From Pseudideonella sakaiensis (lineage in GTDB: Bacteria > Pseudomonadota > Gammaproteobacteria > Burkholderiales > Burkholderiaceae_C), in assembly GCF_001293525.1 (NCBI RefSeq), contig NZ_BBYR01000058.1, positions 1-50,379 on the forward strand: a stretch of 50,379 bases of DNA, read 5' to 3'. The notes under the pieces are model-generated. The model ran no database searches. It was not told the origin of the DNA and saw only the letters and a program-made list of their open reading frames with translations. Positions 25,594 to 34,844 of the stretch are shown one piece after another; positions within the stretch are counted from its first letter, which is position 1, and every line of letters begins with the position of its first letter. Made by a program: the position numbers and the translations under genes.

Positions 25594-25983
25594 TCAGTGC
25601 CGCGCCTTGGCGACCTTCTTCGGCGGCTCGTCGGGCGCGTCGGCGCCCTCGGCCGGCTCGGCGGCCGGCGGGGCTGGCTGGCCCGCGAGCACCGGGGCCA
25701 CGGCCTCGATCTTGTTCTCGCGCATGTAGTCGTTCATGTCGCGCCAGCCGGCGAACACGGCGGCCCGGTCGGCCTTCTTGTACAGCGCGTAGCAGTCCTC
25801 GATCGCCCGGCCGGCGTGGCGGCAGGCCCCGCCGATCGCCCGCCCGTCGGCCTCGCGGGCCGCGGCGAGCTTCTCCGGCGTCTCGATGCCGAGCTGGTCG
25901 CAGCCGGCGAGCAGCGCGCTCGCCGCGCAGAGCGCCAGGGCCAGCAGGTGACGGGGCAGCGGGGGGCGGTTCGACGGTCTCAC
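25594..25983 (-). CDS. small lipoprotein, conserved hypothetical
   Basis: A 129-residue predicted lipoprotein: signal peptide with the lipobox ALLAGC (Cys28), then about 60 helical residues containing two further cysteines (GACRHAGRAIEDCYALYKKAD), which could form a disulfide. A Pro/Ala/Glu-rich disordered tail ends in Lys residues. The only start is GTG 25983. Function unknown. It stands alone between azlC and htpX, both on the same strand. The mature helical core reads like an envelope protein conserved in Burkholderiales, but the family cannot be named. Confidence 0.72.
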   Translation of the reverse strand: MRPSNRPPLPRHLLALALCAASALLAGCDQLGIETPEKLAAAREADGRAIGGACRHAGRAIEDCYALYKKADRAAVFAGWRDMNDYMRENKIEAVAPVLAGQPAPPAAEPAEGADAPDEPPKKVAKARH

Positions 25984-26031
25984 CCCCAGGTTGTCGGCCG
26001 CCGCGGCGCCGGCTTGAGGGCCGGGCCGGGC

Positions 26032-26871
26032 TCAGCGCATCGCGAGCAGCCGCGCGACGCGCTCCTCGGTCGACGGGTGGGTCGAGAACAGGCCACGCAG
26101 CCCGCCGCCGGACAGCGGGTTCATGATCATCATCTGCGCCGTCTCGGGATGCCGCTCGGCCGCCTCCAGCGGGATGCCGCGCGCATAAGCCTGGATCTTC
26201 TGCAGCGCGCTGGCCAGGGCCTGCGGATCGCCGGAGATCTCGGCGCCGCCGCGGTCGGCCTCGAACTCGCGCGCCCGGCTGATCGCCATCTGGATCAGGC
26301 TGGCCGCCAGCGGCGCGAGGAAGGCCACCAGCAGCCCGGCGATCGGGTTCTGCGGCCGGCCCTCGGCGTCGCGCCCGCCGAAGAACACGGCGAAGTTCGC
26401 CAGCATCGAGATCGCGCCGGCCATCGTGGCGCTGACGGTGCTGATCAGGATGTCGCGGTGCCGCACGTGGGCCAGCTCGTGCGCCATCACCCCGCGCAGC
26501 TCGCGCTGGTTCAGCACGCGCAGGATGCCGGTGGTGGCGGCGACCGCGGCGTTCTCCGGGTTGCGCCCGGTGGCGAAGGCGTTCGGCGCGTTCTCGTCGA
26601 TCAGGTAGACCTTGGGCATCGGCAGCTGGGCACGCTGCGCCAGCTCGGCCACCATGCCGTAGAACTGCGGTGCGCTCTGCGCGTCGACCTCGCGCGCGTT
26701 GTACATCTTCAGCACCATCTTGTCGGAGAACCAGTAGCTGAAGAAATTCATGCCGACCGCGACCAGCAGCGCCACGGCCATGCCCGTCCGGCCCCCCACC
26801 ATGGCGCCGATGGCCATGAAGAGCGCGGTGATGGCGGCCATCAGGACGGCCGTCTTCAACAGATTGAACAT
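26032..26871 (-). CDS. htpX: membrane zinc metalloprotease HtpX
   Basis: A 279-residue M48B protease that degrades misfolded inner-membrane proteins. The zinc motif HELAH is in [17 protein letters not shown], and the third ligand is Glu in [13 protein letters not shown]. Four hydrophobic segments are visible: two at the N-terminus ([14 protein letters not shown] and [14 protein letters not shown]) and two after the active site. The C-terminus has the family's [14 protein letters not shown]. Length is close to E. coli HtpX (293). ATG 26871 is clear. It follows fmt by 97 bp on the same strand. Confidence 0.96.
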   Translation of the reverse strand: MFNLLKTAVLMAAITALFMAIGAMVGGRTGMAVALLVAVGMNFFSYWFSDKMVLKMYNAREVDAQSAPQFYGMVAELAQRAQLPMPKVYLIDENAPNAFATGRNPENAAVAATTGILRVLNQRELRGVMAHELAHVRHRDILISTVSATMAGAISMLANFAVFFGGRDAEGRPQNPIAGLLVAFLAPLAASLIQMAISRAREFEADRGGAEISGDPQALASALQKIQAYARGIPLEAAERHPETAQMMIMNPLSGGGLRGLFSTHPSTEERVARLLAMR

Positions 26872-26968
26872 GCTCGGTCTGCCTTTCGACTGTCGTTGCC
26901 CGGCAGCGGCCGGGCCCGTGCGGCCCCACGGCCACCCAGCGCCTCAGATGCGCTCCGGGCCGGCGAGT

Positions 26969-27928
26969 TCAAGCGCCGAGGCGATCGCCGGCGGCCAGCG
27001 GCCGCGCCTGCAGCAGCGCGCGCACCGGCCCGCGCCGGCCACCGGCGCGCTGCACCTCGGTGAGGCAGAGCACGCCCTCGCCGCAGGCCACGCGCAGGCC
27101 GTCGTCGGTGGCGGACAGCACGGTGCCGGGCGCCGCCGGCGGCGCCGCACCGGCCTCCACGCGGGCCGCCCAGAGCTTGAGCACCTCGCCGCCGAGCGTG
27201 GTGGAGGCCCCGGGCGCGGGGTCGAAGGCACGCAGCCGGCGCTCGATCACGGCGGCCGGCGCGGCCCAGTCCACCACCGCCTCGGCCTTGTCGACCTTGG
27301 CCGCGTAGGTCACGCCCTCCGGCGGCTGGGCCTGTGCCGGCAGGCGGCCCTCCGCCCAGCGCGGCAGCGCATCGAGCAGCAGCCGCGCGCCGAGTGCGGC
27401 GAGCCGGTCGTGCAGCGTGCCGGTGCGGTCGTCGGGCGCGATCGCCACGGCCTCGCGCAGCAGCATCGGGCCGGTGTCCAGGCCCTCGTCCATCTGCATG
27501 ATCGTGATGCCGGTCTCGGTGTCGCCGGCCTCGATCGCGCGGTGGATCGGCGCAGCGCCGCGCCAGCGCGGCAGCAGCGAGGCGTGGATGTTCAGGCAGC
27601 CCAGGCGTGGCAGCGCCAGCACCCAGGCCGGCAGGATCAGCCCGTAGGCCGCGACGACCATGGCGTCCGGCCGGGCCGCCTCGAGCTGCGCGCGGGCCGC
27701 CGCAGCCTCGTCGGGATAGCGGCCCGCCAGGCGCAGGCTGCGCGGCTGGGCCACCGGCAGCCCGGCGGCCAGCGCGCGGGCCTTCACCGCCGAGGGCTGG
27801 GGCTTCAGGCCGCGGCCGGAGGGCCGGTCGGGCTGGGTCAGCACCAGCGAGACGTGGTGGCCCGCCGCCACCAGCGCCTCCAGCGCGACGGCGGCGAACT
27901 CGGGCGTGCCGGCGAACACGAGGTTCAG
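26969..27928 (-). CDS. fmt: methionyl-tRNA formyltransferase, probable CTG start
   Basis: A 319-residue enzyme that formylates the initiator Met-tRNA using 10-formyl-THF. Motifs are [11 protein letters not shown] at the N-terminus, [19 protein letters not shown], the catalytic [16 protein letters not shown], and [18 protein letters not shown]; a C-terminal OB-like domain follows. No ATG, GTG or TTG exists between the def stop and the first strand. CTG 27928 would give (M)[10 protein letters not shown], exactly the usual Fmt N-terminus, whereas GTG 27919 would lose three residues of the first beta strand. A CTG overlapping the def stop (27994) is a third option. It forms the usual def-fmt operon. 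Confidence 0.93.
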   Translation of the reverse strand: MNLVFAGTPEFAAVALEALVAAGHHVSLVLTQPDRPSGRGLKPQPSAVKARALAAGLPVAQPRSLRLAGRYPDEAAAARAQLEAARPDAMVVAAYGLILPAWVLALPRLGCLNIHASLLPRWRGAAPIHRAIEAGDTETGITIMQMDEGLDTGPMLLREAVAIAPDDRTGTLHDRLAALGARLLLDALPRWAEGRLPAQAQPPEGVTYAAKVDKAEAVVDWAAPAAVIERRLRAFDPAPGASTTLGGEVLKLWAARVEAGAAPPAAPGTVLSATDDGLRVACGEGVLCLTEVQRAGGRRGPVRALLQARPLAAGDRLGA

Positions 27929-27990
27929 CGGCCGGCCCGCCGCCTCGGCGCCGTGCGCAGGCCGGTCCGCGGCCTCCCCCGCAGCCGCGC

Positions 27991-28503
27991 TCAGGACGCC
28001 TGCTCCTCGCGCGCGCGCTTGACCATCTTGGTCTTGATGCGGTCGCGCTTCAGCGAACTGAGGTACTCGACGAACACCTTGCCGAGCAGGTGATCCATCT
28101 CGTGCTGCACGCAGACCGCGAGCAGGCCCTCGGCCTCGAACTCGACCGGCTCGCCATCGCGGCCGAGCCCGCGCACCGTCACGCGGGCGTGGCGCCTGAC
28201 CTTGTCGAACACCGTCGGCACCGACAGGCAGCCTTCGTCGGAGAAGCTCATCTCCTCGCTGCGGGCGGTGATCTCCGGGTTGATCAGCACGCGCGGGTCG
28301 TCGCGGCCTTCGGAGGTGTCCATCACGATCACGCGCAGGTGCTGGTCGACCTGGGTCGCGGCGAGGCCGACGCCGTCGGCGGCGTACATGGTCTCGAGCA
28401 TGTCGTCGACGAGGCGGCGGATGCGCTCGTCGACCGCCGCCACCGGCTGGGCGACGGTGTGCAGGCGGGGATCGGGGTAGCGCAGGATCGGAAGTCGGGC
28501 CAT
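27991..28503 (-). CDS. def: peptide deformylase
   Basis: A 170-residue metalloenzyme that removes the N-formyl group from new proteins. The three motifs are intact: GVGLAATQ near residue 45, EGCLSVP with metal ligand Cys92, and QHEMDHL with His134, Glu135 and His138. It matches E. coli Def in length (169). ATG 28503 is clear. It lies first in the def-fmt pair, so the enzymes that add and remove the formyl group are co-transcribed. It diverges from the LysM gene, with a 257-bp gap between the starts. Confidence 0.97.
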   Translation of the reverse strand: MARLPILRYPDPRLHTVAQPVAAVDERIRRLVDDMLETMYAADGVGLAATQVDQHLRVIVMDTSEGRDDPRVLINPEITARSEEMSFSDEGCLSVPTVFDKVRRHARVTVRGLGRDGEPVEFEAEGLLAVCVQHEMDHLLGKVFVEYLSSLKRDRIKTKMVKRAREEQAS

Positions 28504-28614
28504 GCTCGCGGGGCGCCGCGGCGGCCCGTGGCCGGGCCGGCGGCGCGATCATTCAATCGGGTGAAGGACCCCTTGCCAGGGGCCTGTCCATGTGCCTTTG
28601 CCGCATCGGTTTCG

Positions 28615-28648
28615 TTGCGACATCAAGGGTTTAGGGGCAGAATCTGCC
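28615..28648 (+). promoter_or_regulatory. sigma-70-like promoter for the LysM gene, overlapped by an inverted repeat
   Basis: TTGCGA (28615-28620) and CAGAAT (28638-28643), each 4/6 to consensus, are exactly 17 bp apart in a locally AT-richer stretch. The inverted repeat GGCAG-AAT-CTGCC (28636-28648) overlaps the -10, where a repressor could bind. Transcription would start near 28650, leaving a leader of about 110 bases before ATG 28761. Confidence 0.5.
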
Positions 28649-28760
28649 AATTCAAGTGAAGATTTTCGCCGATCTGCGCCGCTGCCTGCGTGATTTTCCC
28701 GCGCCGCGCGCCGCCCTCGGACGGTGCGGGTCTTCCGCGCAGCCACCCGCCTCGACCACC

Positions 28761-29927
28761 ATGCCCCTGCCGCGACGTCCCCGCCCTGCTTCCCGCCTGC
28801 GCCGGGCGCTCGCGCTGAGTTGGGTCGGCGGCACCGCGCTCGCGGTGGTGCCGGCGGCCTGGGGCGTGGACTACCCCGTCACCGGCGCGCAGCGCGCCAC
28901 CGCGCGCAAGGTCGCCGAGGACGGCGTGCCGCTGTCCGAACTGGCGCCCAACGCCCCCGACTCCTACACGGTGCGGCGCGGCGACACGCTGTGGCGGATC
29001 TCCGGCATCTTCCTGCGCCGCCCCTGGCGCTGGCCGGAGCTGTGGGGCATGAACCTGCAGCAGATCCGCAACCCGCACCTGATCTACCCCGGCCAGGTGC
29101 TCTACCTCGACAAGTCCGGCGGCCGCGCGCGGCTGCGGCTCGGCCGCCCGGTGGGCGACACCAAGCTGTCGCCGCAGGTGCGCAGCAGCCCGCTGGACGA
29201 CGGCGCGATTCCCACGCTCGACTTCCGGCTGATCGAACCCTTCCTCACCGAGGCGGTGATCTACGAGGACGACGCGATCCTGCGGGCGCCGCGCATCGTC
29301 GCGGCCCAGGAAGGCCGGGTGCTGCTCACGCGCGGCGACCTGGCCTATGTCCGCGGCGACATCGACCGCGGCAGCAGCTACCGCCTGTTCCGCGAACCGC
29401 GCCCGCTGCGCGACCCGTCGACCGGCGAGGTGCTCGGCTTCGAGGCCAGCTACGTGGGCGTGGTCGATTTCGTGCGCGATGGCGAATCGCGGCCCGGCGC
29501 CACCGGCGACGCCGTCGTGCCGTCGACCTTCCGCGTCGTCGGCGTCAAGCAGGAAGCCAACGTCGGCGACCGCCTGGCCCCCGTTCCGCCGCGCGATTAC
29601 AGCAACTACGCCCCGCGCTCGCCCGAGAACGACGTCGCCGGCCAGATCGTCTCCATCTACGGCGATGCGCTGACCGCCGGCCAGAACCAGATCGTCGCGC
29701 TGAACCGCGGCGAGCGCGACGGCCTGCAGCGCGGCCACGTGCTGGCGCTCTGGCGCGCCGGCGACCGCGTGGTCGACCGCACCGATCCGACGCGCCCGGT
29801 CATGAAGCTGCCGGACGAGCGGCATGGCCTGCTGATGGTGTTCCGCACCTTCTCGCGCATGTCCTATGCGCTGATCCTGTCGGTGCAGGAGCCGGTGCGT
29901 CCCGGCGACCGCTTCACGCAGCCCTGA
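28761..29927 (+). CDS. LysM-domain cell-wall-binding exported protein
   Basis: A 388-residue exported protein. The N-terminus is a signal peptide (RLRRALALSWVGGTALAVV). A LysM domain follows at about residues 68-115 (YTVRRGDTLWRIS to YPGQVLYLD), expected to bind peptidoglycan. The remaining 270 residues have no domain that can be named; the protein type is common next to dprA and def in Burkholderiales. ATG 28761 is preferred because it begins at the signal peptide. GTG 28656 would add 35 residues and would lie almost on the predicted transcription start. It is followed by dprA on the same strand. Confidence 0.87.
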   Translation: MPLPRRPRPASRLRRALALSWVGGTALAVVPAAWGVDYPVTGAQRATARKVAEDGVPLSELAPNAPDSYTVRRGDTLWRISGIFLRRPWRWPELWGMNLQQIRNPHLIYPGQVLYLDKSGGRARLRLGRPVGDTKLSPQVRSSPLDDGAIPTLDFRLIEPFLTEAVIYEDDAILRAPRIVAAQEGRVLLTRGDLAYVRGDIDRGSSYRLFREPRPLRDPSTGEVLGFEASYVGVVDFVRDGESRPGATGDAVVPSTFRVVGVKQEANVGDRLAPVPPRDYSNYAPRSPENDVAGQIVSIYGDALTAGQNQIVALNRGERDGLQRGHVLALWRAGDRVVDRTDPTRPVMKLPDERHGLLMVFRTFSRMSYALILSVQEPVRPGDRFTQP

Positions 29928-30040
29928 GCCCGGCCCGAGGCCGGCGGGAGCCGGCCCCGGCTCCCCCTGGCCCTGCCCCTCCCCTGCCGGCGGGGTGCTG
30001 CGCCCCGCCGTGCACTGCCCGGCCGGCGCATGATGCGCGG

Positions 30041-31249
30041 ATGCTGTCTTCCACCGAACTGGCGGCCTGGCTGCGCCTGATCGAGACCCCGCAGATCGGC
30101 CGCGACGGCGCCCGGCGGCTGCTCGCGGCCTTCGGCTCGCCGGAGGCCGTGTTCGAGGCCGACCCGGCCGCGCTCGCCGCCCTCGGCAGCGCGGCGCTGG
30201 CCGAGGTGCTGCAGGCCGTGCCGCCCGGCTGGCCGGCGCGCGTGGCAGCGGTCGAGGCCTGGCGCCACGGCGCCCCCGCTGGCGGTCCGGCCCGCGACAT
30301 CCTGGCCCTCGGCGACCCCGGCTACCCGCCGCTGCTGCTCCAGATGGCGGATCCGCCGCTGCTGGTCTACACGCTCGGCCGCCGCGAGGTGCTGGCCCGC
30401 GAGGCCGTCGCGATCGTCGGCAGCCGCCATCCGACACCGCAAGGCCTGGCGACGGCCCGCGAGTTGGCGGGCCAGCTGGGTGAGCAAGGGCTCACGATCG
30501 TGTCCGGCCTGGCGCTCGGCATCGACGGCGCGGCCCACGAGGCGGCGCTCGACGCGGGCGCCCCGACGGTGGCCGTGCTCGGCAGCGGCGTCGACCAGCC
30601 CTATCCGCGGCGCCACGTCGGCCTCGCCGCGCGCATCGTCGACACCGGGCTGCTCGTCTCCGAGTACCCGCCGGGCACGCCGCCGCTCGCCGCGCACTTT
30701 CCCCAGCGCAACCGCCTGATCGCCGGCCTGGCGCGTGGCACGCTGGTGGTCGAGGCCGGCCTGCCCTCGGGCTCGCTGATCACCGCGCGCCTGGCGGCGG
30801 AGGCCGGCCGCGAGGTCTTCGCGGTGCCCGGCTCGATCCGCTCGCCGCTCTCGCGCGGCTGCCACGCGCTGCTGCGCGACGGCGCGACGCTGGTCGAGAC
30901 GGTCGACGACGTGCTGCGCGAGCTGCGTCCGGGGCCGCGGCAGCCTGGCGGGGCGAGCGAGCCCCGGGCCGCCGATCCGGCCGATCCCGGGGGCGGTCGC
31001 GGTTCCGCGGCGGATCGCGCGCCCGCGGCCGTGGCCGGGCCCGATGCGGGGCCCGCCGAGGCGGCCGCGATCCCCCACGCCCGTGCCCTGCTGCGCGCGC
31101 TCGGCCACGACCCGATCGGGCTGGACGAACTCGGCGCCCGCACCGGCCTGGGTGCGGCGGTGCTGGGCGGCGCGCTGCTCGAGCTGGAGCTGGCGGGCAT
31201 CGTCGCGCGCCTGCCCGGCCAGCGCTTCCAGCGCCTCGGGCGGGGCTGA
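30041..31249 (+). CDS. dprA: DNA-processing protein DprA
   Basis: A 402-residue DprA, which loads RecA on incoming single-stranded DNA in natural transformation. The N-terminal SAM-like region is followed by the Rossmann core: AIVGSRHPTPQG, SGLALGIDGAAHEAAL, VLGSGVDQPYPRRH, SEYPPGTPPLAAHFPQRNR and the SGSLITARLAAEAGREVFAVPG block. A disordered linker (about residues 300-340) leads to a small winged-helix domain. ATG 30041 starts directly at the domain. Its presence alone does not prove competence. It is convergent with the rhombosortase gene. Confidence 0.95.
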   Translation: MLSSTELAAWLRLIETPQIGRDGARRLLAAFGSPEAVFEADPAALAALGSAALAEVLQAVPPGWPARVAAVEAWRHGAPAGGPARDILALGDPGYPPLLLQMADPPLLVYTLGRREVLAREAVAIVGSRHPTPQGLATARELAGQLGEQGLTIVSGLALGIDGAAHEAALDAGAPTVAVLGSGVDQPYPRRHVGLAARIVDTGLLVSEYPPGTPPLAAHFPQRNRLIAGLARGTLVVEAGLPSGSLITARLAAEAGREVFAVPGSIRSPLSRGCHALLRDGATLVETVDDVLRELRPGPRQPGGASEPRAADPADPGGGRGSAADRAPAAVAGPDAGPAEAAAIPHARALLRALGHDPIGLDELGARTGLGAAVLGGALLELELAGIVARLPGQRFQRLGRG

Positions 31250-31320
31250 ACGGGCCGGGCCGGCGGCACGGGTCGGCCGGCGCGGCACGCGCCCGCCGGG
31301 CCGTGCGCTCGCCGGTGTCG

Positions 31321-31941
31321 TCAGCCGCGGCCGGGACGGCCGCGCACCCCGCGCCGCGTCATGAGCCGCGGGTCCAGCAGCGCGCCGAGCAGCGCGCCGA
31401 CCAGGGCCCCGGCCGCATGCGCCCGCGGCACGACCGGCATCTCCCAGCCGGGCACCCGCTGCAGCGCCGGCCCCCAGGGCGCCTCGGCGCCGACCTTCAG
31501 CGCCAGGCCGGCCAGCACCGCCAGCCCGATCGCACGGCGTGCGCCGCGGCCGTCGATCGCCAGCCGCACCGCGGCCACCGCGACACCGGCATGCAGCACG
31601 CCCGACAGGCCGCCGAAACGCAGCAGCCCCGGCGCACCGACCAGCGCGAGCTGGGTGAGCGGCCAGGCCAGCAGCCAGGCCAGTGCGGCGGCCGCGGGCA
31701 GGCTGGCCGCGCGCCCGAACAGGGCCACCGCCGCGGCCCCGGCCAGGTTGGCCGCCAGGTGCAGCGGTCCGTAGTGCACCCAGGCCGCGGTCCACAGCCG
31801 CCAGGGTTCGCCGGCCAGCCGGCCGGCCTGCCAATCCAGCGCCTCGCGCACCCCCGGCGAGGCTGCCGCCACGGCCAGCGAGGCCAGGCCGAGCCCCGCG
31901 GACAGCGCCTCCCAGGCGCTCAGCCGAACACCGCGCGCCAC
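31321..31941 (-). CDS. rhombosortase-like intramembrane serine protease
   Basis: A 206-residue membrane protein of the rhomboid superfamily with about five to six hydrophobic segments. The catalytic serine is in GLSGVLH (Ser113) and the catalytic histidine in RAHAAGALVG (His175). The WVHYGPLHLAANLAGAAAV segment is in the L1/TM2 region. The short form and GLSGVLH motif point to rhombosortase, which cleaves proteins bearing a GlyGly-CTERM tail before release or surface attachment. No such tail was seen among proteins in this window. GTG 31941 lies inside glnE, so the two genes overlap by 22 bp. It could be an ordinary rhomboid. Confidence 0.8.
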   Translation of the reverse strand: MARGVRLSAWEALSAGLGLASLAVAAASPGVREALDWQAGRLAGEPWRLWTAAWVHYGPLHLAANLAGAAAVALFGRAASLPAAAALAWLLAWPLTQLALVGAPGLLRFGGLSGVLHAGVAVAAVRLAIDGRGARRAIGLAVLAGLALKVGAEAPWGPALQRVPGWEMPVVPRAHAAGALVGALLGALLDPRLMTRRGVRGRPGRG

Positions 31942-34721
31942 AGCGCCAGCACCGCCTCGCGCTGCGGCGCGATCGCGCCCGGGTCGACCTGGGTCGGCTG
32001 CTCGTCCAGGCGCGCGCGGTGCTGCAGGCGCCGCAGCTCGCGGTAGGCGTCGGCGGCCGCCGTGCCGACGCCGGCCGGCAGCAGGCCGGCGGCTTCCGCG
32101 CGCTGCAGCAGCGCGATGTTGCCGACGTTGTCGATCAGGCCGCGGTGCGCCGCGCTGTGCGCCAGCACCAGGTACTGCACCGCGAACTCGACGTCCATCA
32201 TGCCGCCGGCACTGTGCTTGAGGTCGAAGCCGCCACCGCGCACGGGGTGCGCGGCGCGCACCTTCTCGCGCATCGCGACGACCTCGTCGCGCAGCCCCGC
32301 CGGGTCGCGCGGCGCCGTCAGCACGGCCTCGCGCACCGCGTCGAAGCCCGTGGCGAGCGCCGGCAGCCCCGCGCACCAGCGCGCCCGCGTGATCGCCTGG
32401 TGCTCCCAGGACCAGGCCACGTTGCTGCCGCGCCCGGTCTGGTAGTTCGAGAAGGACTGCAGCGAGCTGACCAGCAGCCCGGAACTGCCGTTCGGCCGCA
32501 GCGCGGTGTCGATGTCGAACAGCTCGCCGGCCGCGGTGCGCAGCGTCAGCCAGTTGATCAGCTTGCGCACGTAGGCGGCGTAGACCTCCATGCAGGTGTC
32601 GGTGTCCGCCCCGTCGAGCGCCGGGTCGGTGTCGTAGAGGAAGACGACGTCGAGGTCGCTGCCGTAGCCGAGCTCCTTGCCGCCGAGCTTGCCGTAGGCG
32701 ATCACCGCGAAGCGCGGCTCCTCGCGGTGCGCCTGCTTCAGGTGGCGCCAGCTCCAGCGCAGCGCGCAGCGCAGCGTCGCATCGGCCAGCGCCGAGAGGT
32801 CGTCGGCCACCTGCTCGACGCTGACGTGGCCCTCCACGTCGCGCACCAGCGTGCGGAAGACCTCGGCGTGGTGGGCCCGGCGCAGCGTGTCGAGCAGGTA
32901 TTCCTCGTCGGCCTGGCCCGAGCGTTCCCACGCGGCATGCCGCGCCTGCAGCTCGGCCTCGTAGGCGGCCGGGTCGAAGCGCGAATGCAGCAGCCGCTCG
33001 TCGGCCAGCTCGTCGATCACGCCGGGGTGGCGCATCAGGTAGCGCATCGGCCAGCGCGCCAGCCCCAGCAGGCGCAGCAGCCGGGACTGCACTTCGGGCC
33101 GCTCCACCAGCAGCGCGAGGTAGCTCTCGCGGCGCAGCAGCGGCTCGATCCAGTCGACGAAGCGCACCGCCGCCTCCATCGTGCAGCCGCCCTCGCGCAC
33201 CACCGCGGCGGCGCGCTGCACCAGCCGCGCGAGCCGCAGCTTGCCCTCGTCGCGCAGCGCGGCCACCTTCGGGCTGGCGGCCCAGCCGGCGACGCGCTCG
33301 GCCAGCGGCCCCGGCAGGCGCTCCGCGAAGCCCGGCTGGTCGACCGGCACCGGCGCGGGCCCGCAGCCGCGGCAGGCGACCTTGCCGTTCGACGGCGCAC
33401 GGCCCTCGTGCAGCAGCGCATCGAACTCGGTGGCGACGAACTCGCGCAGCTCGGCCAGCTGGTGCAGGAAGGCGCAGGCGTGCACGGAGTCCGGCTCGCT
33501 CGGCCGGGCCAGGCCCAGGCTGCAGGCGATCCAGCGCAGGTCGGCGTCCTGCGTCGGCAGCAGGTGGGTCTGCTGGTCGTCCAGGTACTGGATGTGGTGC
33601 TCCACCCGGCGCAGGAAGACATAGGCCTCGGCCAGCCGCCGCGCGGTCTCGGCCTTCATCAGCCCGCCGTCGGCCAGCTTGCGCAGCGCCTTCAGCGTCG
33701 AGCGGGTGCGGATCTCCGGGAACTGGCCGCCGCGCACCACCAGCAGCAGCTGGACGATGAACTCGATCTCGCGGATGCCGCCGCGCGACAGCTTGACATC
33801 GTTCGCGCGCTCGGGCCGGCCCGCCGCCCGGCGCTGCGCCTCCTCGCGCACCTTGCGGTGCAGCTGGCGCAGGCCCTCGAACACGCCGTAGTCGAGGTAG
33901 CGCCGGTAGACGAAGGCCGTGATGATCGCGCGCAGCGGCAGCGCGCGGCCGCTGGCGACGCTGGCCCGCGGCGCGACGACGCGGCTCTTCAGCCACGCGA
34001 AGCGTTCCCACTCGCGGCCCTGCACCTGCAGGTACTCCTCCAGCATCGCCAGGCTGACCACCGGCGGGCCGGAGTTGCCGTTCGGCCGCAAGGCCAGGTC
34101 GACGCGGAACACGAAGCCGTCCTCGGTGGTGTCGCCGATCAGCGCGTACAGGCGCTTGGCCAGGCGGCTGAAGTACTCGTGCGCGCTCAGCGGCTGCGCG
34201 CCGTCGGTCTCGCCCTCCTCCTCGTAGACGTAGACGAGGTCGATGTCGGAGGACACGTTGAGCTCGCGCGCGCCGAGCTTGCCCATGCCGACGACCCAGA
34301 AGTCGATGCGCCCGCCGGCCGCGTTGCGCGGCACGCCGTGCAGCGCGTCGAGCTCCGCGCGGGCCTGCGCGACGGCCAGGTCGAGCGCGGTCTCCGCCAG
34401 CTCGGTCATCACGAGCGTGATGTCCTCCATCGGCGTGTCGTGCTCGACGTCGAGCACCACGAGCCGCTCCAGCACCAGCTGCCGCGCCACCCGCAGCGCG
34501 CTGGCGAGCGGCCGCGGCGGCGTGCGCGCCTGCTGCAGCGCGTCGACCAGCGCGACGATCGCGTCGCGCCGCGGCAGGCCGGGCGGCAGCAGCGGCCGCT
34601 CGGCCGGGTAGCGGCGCCGGATGCGCTGGACGTAGCGGCTGTGGTCGGCCTGGGCGCCGGCCGGGCCGCAGGGCGCGTCGCCCCCGCAGGGCGTGTCATC
34701 GGAAGGAGGAATCGTCGACAT
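31920..34721 (-). CDS. glnE: glutamine synthetase adenylyltransferase / adenylyl-removing enzyme
   Basis: A 933-residue bifunctional enzyme that attaches AMP to glutamine synthetase and removes it, under PII control. Both nucleotidyltransferase domains are recognisable by repeated metal-binding blocks: GMGKLGARELNVSSDIDLV near residue 145 (adenylyl removase half) and AYGKLGGKELGYGSDLDVV near residue 675 (adenylyltransferase half). Length matches the family. ATG 34721 is clear; the preceding bases on the minus strand are rich in T and C, and no ribosome binding site stands out. The gene diverges from yhdP with 123 bp between the starts. Its 3' end overlaps the rhombosortase gene. Confidence 0.97.
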   Translation of the reverse strand: MSTIPPSDDTPCGGDAPCGPAGAQADHSRYVQRIRRRYPAERPLLPPGLPRRDAIVALVDALQQARTPPRPLASALRVARQLVLERLVVLDVEHDTPMEDITLVMTELAETALDLAVAQARAELDALHGVPRNAAGGRIDFWVVGMGKLGARELNVSSDIDLVYVYEEEGETDGAQPLSAHEYFSRLAKRLYALIGDTTEDGFVFRVDLALRPNGNSGPPVVSLAMLEEYLQVQGREWERFAWLKSRVVAPRASVASGRALPLRAIITAFVYRRYLDYGVFEGLRQLHRKVREEAQRRAAGRPERANDVKLSRGGIREIEFIVQLLLVVRGGQFPEIRTRSTLKALRKLADGGLMKAETARRLAEAYVFLRRVEHHIQYLDDQQTHLLPTQDADLRWIACSLGLARPSEPDSVHACAFLHQLAELREFVATEFDALLHEGRAPSNGKVACRGCGPAPVPVDQPGFAERLPGPLAERVAGWAASPKVAALRDEGKLRLARLVQRAAAVVREGGCTMEAAVRFVDWIEPLLRRESYLALLVERPEVQSRLLRLLGLARWPMRYLMRHPGVIDELADERLLHSRFDPAAYEAELQARHAAWERSGQADEEYLLDTLRRAHHAEVFRTLVRDVEGHVSVEQVADDLSALADATLRCALRWSWRHLKQAHREEPRFAVIAYGKLGGKELGYGSDLDVVFLYDTDPALDGADTDTCMEVYAAYVRKLINWLTLRTAAGELFDIDTALRPNGSSGLLVSSLQSFSNYQTGRGSNVAWSWEHQAITRARWCAGLPALATGFDAVREAVLTAPRDPAGLRDEVVAMREKVRAAHPVRGGGFDLKHSAGGMMDVEFAVQYLVLAHSAAHRGLIDNVGNIALLQRAEAAGLLPAGVGTAAADAYRELRRLQHRARLDEQPTQVDPGAIAPQREAVLALWRAVFG

Positions 34722-34844
34722 TCGGAAACGGGGCGGCCGTCGGGCCTGTGCTAGATTGCTTCGGGCAAGGGGAAGGTCCTGTCGCCCGGGGCGACACCGG
34801 GCCGGCGCCAGCGCCGCCAGCCGGCCGCCGCCTCTCGGTGATCC

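Noticed and set aside
28656-28760. GTG 28656 as the LysM gene start
   Set aside because: It lies about six bases after the predicted transcription start and would put 35 extra residues ahead of the signal peptide; ATG 28761 fits better.
31683-34754. A 1023-codon open frame on the plus strand, opposite glnE
   Set aside because: Antisense shadow of glnE; low-complexity Arg/Val/His composition and no motif.
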